From: Betaproteobacteria bacterium
GTDB lineage: Bacteria; Pseudomonadota; Gammaproteobacteria; Burkholderiales; Usitatibacteraceae
DNA: 7,761 nt
Direction of reading: 5' to 3'
Assembly (NCBI GenBank): GCA_003105245.1
Contig: PQAI01000162.1
Span: 1 to 7,761, forward strand
Part shown: piece after piece, positions 6,539-7,761 of the stretch
Layout: every line of letters begins with the position of its first letter
How positions within the stretch are numbered: position 1 is the stretch's first letter
Program-made: the position numbers and the translations under genes
The notes under the pieces: model-generated
What the model saw: only the letters and a program-made list of their open reading frames with translations
Database searches by the model: none
Told to the model about the DNA's origin: nothing

Positions 6539-7124
6539 GGACCTCCCCATGAGCTGCCCCCCGCTTCCAGAGGACGGCGACGACCTCGACTTCAGCCGAG
6601 AGCCCGCCGCCCCGCCGCGCCCGCCAACGCCCGAGCAGGTGAAGCGGGCGCGCGAGGAGGCAAACGCCGGCGTGCCCCTGCTGGATTCGGCGGGCTTCAT
6701 GGTGGCCATCGCCCGCCGCGGCAAGGCGCCGCTGCCGCCGAACAACGGCCACCGCTACTCCATCCTCGTGGTCGAGGACGATCCGGACCTCGCGCAGCTC
6801 GTGATCGACATCTTCATGACCGCCGGCTTCGAGATGCACTGGGCGGCGAACAAGAACGAGATCAACCAGCAGATGAACCGGCGGCCGTGCGTGGACCTGG
6901 TGCTGATGGACATCCTGCTGCCCGACGCCAACGGGCTGCAGATCCTCGGCCGCATCCGCGCGCACCCGAAGCTCGCGAAGCTCCCGGTGATCATGGTGAC
7001 GGGCAAGTCCACGGCCGCGGACGTGGCCGCGGGGCTCACGGCGGGCGCGGACGGTTACGTCACCAAGCCGTTCAAGATGAGCGGGCTGGTGAAGGCCGTG
7101 AAGCAGGTGCTGGGGATCGCATGA
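6537..7124 (+). CDS. Single-domain response regulator with N-terminal extension (copy 1)
   Basis: This 195-residue protein has a receiver domain at about 74-195 and no output domain. Expected phosphorelay residues are present: acidic pair E80-D81 in LVVEDD, phosphoacceptor D125 in LVLMDILLPD, T155 in MVTGKS and K177 in TKPFK. It should accept phosphate from a histidine kinase not encoded in the window and signal by protein contact, like other stand-alone receivers. The 73-residue extension starts with a Pro/acidic-rich stretch (1-32), then TPEQVKRAREEANAGVPLL (31-49), a short charged helix that is conserved in the next gene. The ATG at 6537 is the longest start, with only a weak GGGCGG before it. 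The ATG at 6549 is an alternative, favoured if TAAAAT at 6533-6538 is the promoter -10. The stop overlaps the next gene's start as ATGA, implying translational coupling. The family call is secure; the pathway is unknown. Confidence 0.9.
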   Translation: MDLPMSCPPLPEDGDDLDFSREPAAPPRPPTPEQVKRAREEANAGVPLLDSAGFMVAIARRGKAPLPPNNGHRYSILVVEDDPDLAQLVIDIFMTAGFEMHWAANKNEINQQMNRRPCVDLVLMDILLPDANGLQILGRIRAHPKLAKLPVIMVTGKSTAADVAAGLTAGADGYVTKPFKMSGLVKAVKQVLGIA

Positions 7125-7702
7125 TGAATACCCTCACCCCCGACCCCTCTCCCAAGGGAGAGGGGAGCCAGGTCGACTTCACGGAGGCGGTGCCGCTGGC
7201 GGCGATCACGCCGGAGGAAGAGGAACGCGCCCGGCGCGCGGCGGAGGCCGGCACGCCCCTGCTCGTGAAGGTGGGCTACTTCCTGAGCCTCGACCGGCGC
7301 CGCGGCGAGCGGCGCGCGCCCGTGCACGGGGACCGCCATTCGCTCCTCGTGGTCGAGGACGACGCCGACCTCGCCCAGCTGCTCATCGACGTCTTCATGA
7401 ACGCCGGCTTCGACGTGCGCTGGGCCGCCAACCGCGCGGAGATCAACGCCGAGCTGCACCGCGCCGGCATCGACCTCGTGCTCCTCGACATCGTGCTGCC
7501 CGATGCCGACGGCCTGCAGGTGCTGCGCCGCCTGCGCGAGCACCCGAGGCTCTCCGACCTGCCGGTGATCATGATGACGGGCAAGGTCGCGCCCGAGGAC
7601 GTGCTGGCGGGTCTCGCCGCGGGCGCCGACGGCTACGTGACCAAGCCGTTCAAGGTGAGCGCGCTCAGGAACGCGGTGAACGCGGTGCTGGGGCTGGAAT
7701 GA
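7121..7702 (+). CDS. Single-domain response regulator with N-terminal extension (copy 2)
   Basis: This 193-residue tandem paralogue of the preceding regulator is well over half identical to it by eye in the receiver domain. That domain (about 73-193) has E79-D80, phosphoacceptor D123 in LVLLDIVLPD, T153 in MMTGK and K175 in TKPFK. There is no output domain. The helix TPEEEERARRAAEAGTPLL (30-48) matches the extension of copy 1. Residues about 4-15 (LTPDPSPKGEG region) are encoded by a C-rich hairpin repeat that also occurs after the stop codon, so the first 15 or so residues are probably a recent, non-conserved addition. The ATG at 7121 overlaps the upstream stop by four bases; ATG 7124 is equally possible. 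A later start such as the GTG at 7190, inside the post-repeat sequence, has a GGAGG that is too close. Both regulators probably serve the same or related phosphorelays. Confidence 0.9.
   Translation: MMNTLTPDPSPKGEGSQVDFTEAVPLAAITPEEEERARRAAEAGTPLLVKVGYFLSLDRRRGERRAPVHGDRHSLLVVEDDADLAQLLIDVFMNAGFDVRWAANRAEINAELHRAGIDLVLLDIVLPDADGLQVLRRLREHPRLSDLPVIMMTGKVAPEDVLAGLAAGADGYVTKPFKVSALRNAVNAVLGLE
7131..7165 (+). repeat. Dispersed C-rich hairpin repeat, copy 1 (within coding sequence)
   Basis: The head CCCTCACCCCCGA (7131-7143) is followed by a perfect 10-bp stem: CCCCTCTCCC (7144-7153), loop AA, GGGAGAGGGG (7156-7165). From general knowledge, repeats of this head-plus-hairpin type are scattered in many G+C-rich proteobacterial genomes, mostly between genes. 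This copy lies in frame in the 5' end of the second response regulator gene and encodes TLTPDPSPKGEG. Confidence 0.85.
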
Positions 7703-7759
7703 CCCTCACCCCCGAAAATGGGCCCCTCATCCCCAACCCTTCTCCCGGAGGGAGAAGGG
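7703..7759 (+). repeat. Dispersed C-rich hairpin repeat, copy 2 (after the regulator pair)
   Basis: The head CCCTCACCCCCGA (7703-7715) begins directly after the TGA of the second regulator and is identical to the head of copy 1. A second head-like CCCCTCATCCCC (7723-7734) follows, then a perfect 10-bp stem CCCTTCTCCC (7737-7746), loop GGA, GGGAGAAGGG (7750-7759). The hairpin could also act as an mRNA 3' end or stabiliser. The element may continue past the window edge. Confidence 0.8.
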
Positions 7760-7761
7760 AG

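Noticed and set aside
7131..7759. Two hairpin repeats about 570 bases apart considered as a CRISPR array or transposon ends
   Set aside because: Only two dissimilar hairpins surround a complete response regulator gene. There is no regular spacing and no cas or transposase gene, so dispersed repeat elements explain them better.

Overview
The window is a G+C-rich bacterial chromosome segment, by eye around 70% G+C in most genes. The gene content (a GlnRS tail, MqsA, CreD, DUF1993) and the style of the promoters and repeats suggest a proteobacterium, most likely a beta- or gammaproteobacterium. I cannot place it more precisely from sequence alone.

Layout. Bases 1-102 are the last 33 codons of a glutaminyl-tRNA synthetase gene on the + strand. 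Converging on it, with the two stop codons sharing the bases CTAG, is a 664-codon minus-strand gene (99-2093). It encodes a fusion of a PD-(D/E)xK-type nuclease domain and a superfamily 1 helicase-like DUF2075 domain. This gene is clearly less G+C rich than everything after it and looks acquired; a defence or nucleic-acid-processing role is an inference. Roughly 490 bases without a convincing gene follow. They end in a near-consensus MqsA operator and a gene for an MqsA-type antitoxin/repressor (2584-2982) that has no MqsR toxin partner beside it.

Next comes a probable two-gene + strand unit: creD (3136-4596), an inner-membrane protein with an internal 69-bp tandem duplication, and a cysteine-rich exported protein of unknown function (4626-5954). 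A DUF1993 gene (5974-6480, minus) converges on that unit. Across a 56-base divergent promoter region from it start two tandem, paralogous, single-domain response regulators (6537-7124 and 7121-7702). They overlap by ATGA and are probably translationally coupled.

Two copies of a C-rich hairpin repeat flank the second regulator gene. One lies inside its 5' coding region, adding a Leu-Thr-Pro-x-Pro-Ser-Pro-type peptide to the N-terminus. The other begins directly after its stop codon. No tRNA, rRNA, CRISPR array, insertion sequence or replication origin was recognised.

The genes do not form one pathway. The points most worth following up are the nuclease-helicase fusion, the orphan MqsA with its intact operator, and the repeat that has become coding sequence in the duplicated response regulator pair.
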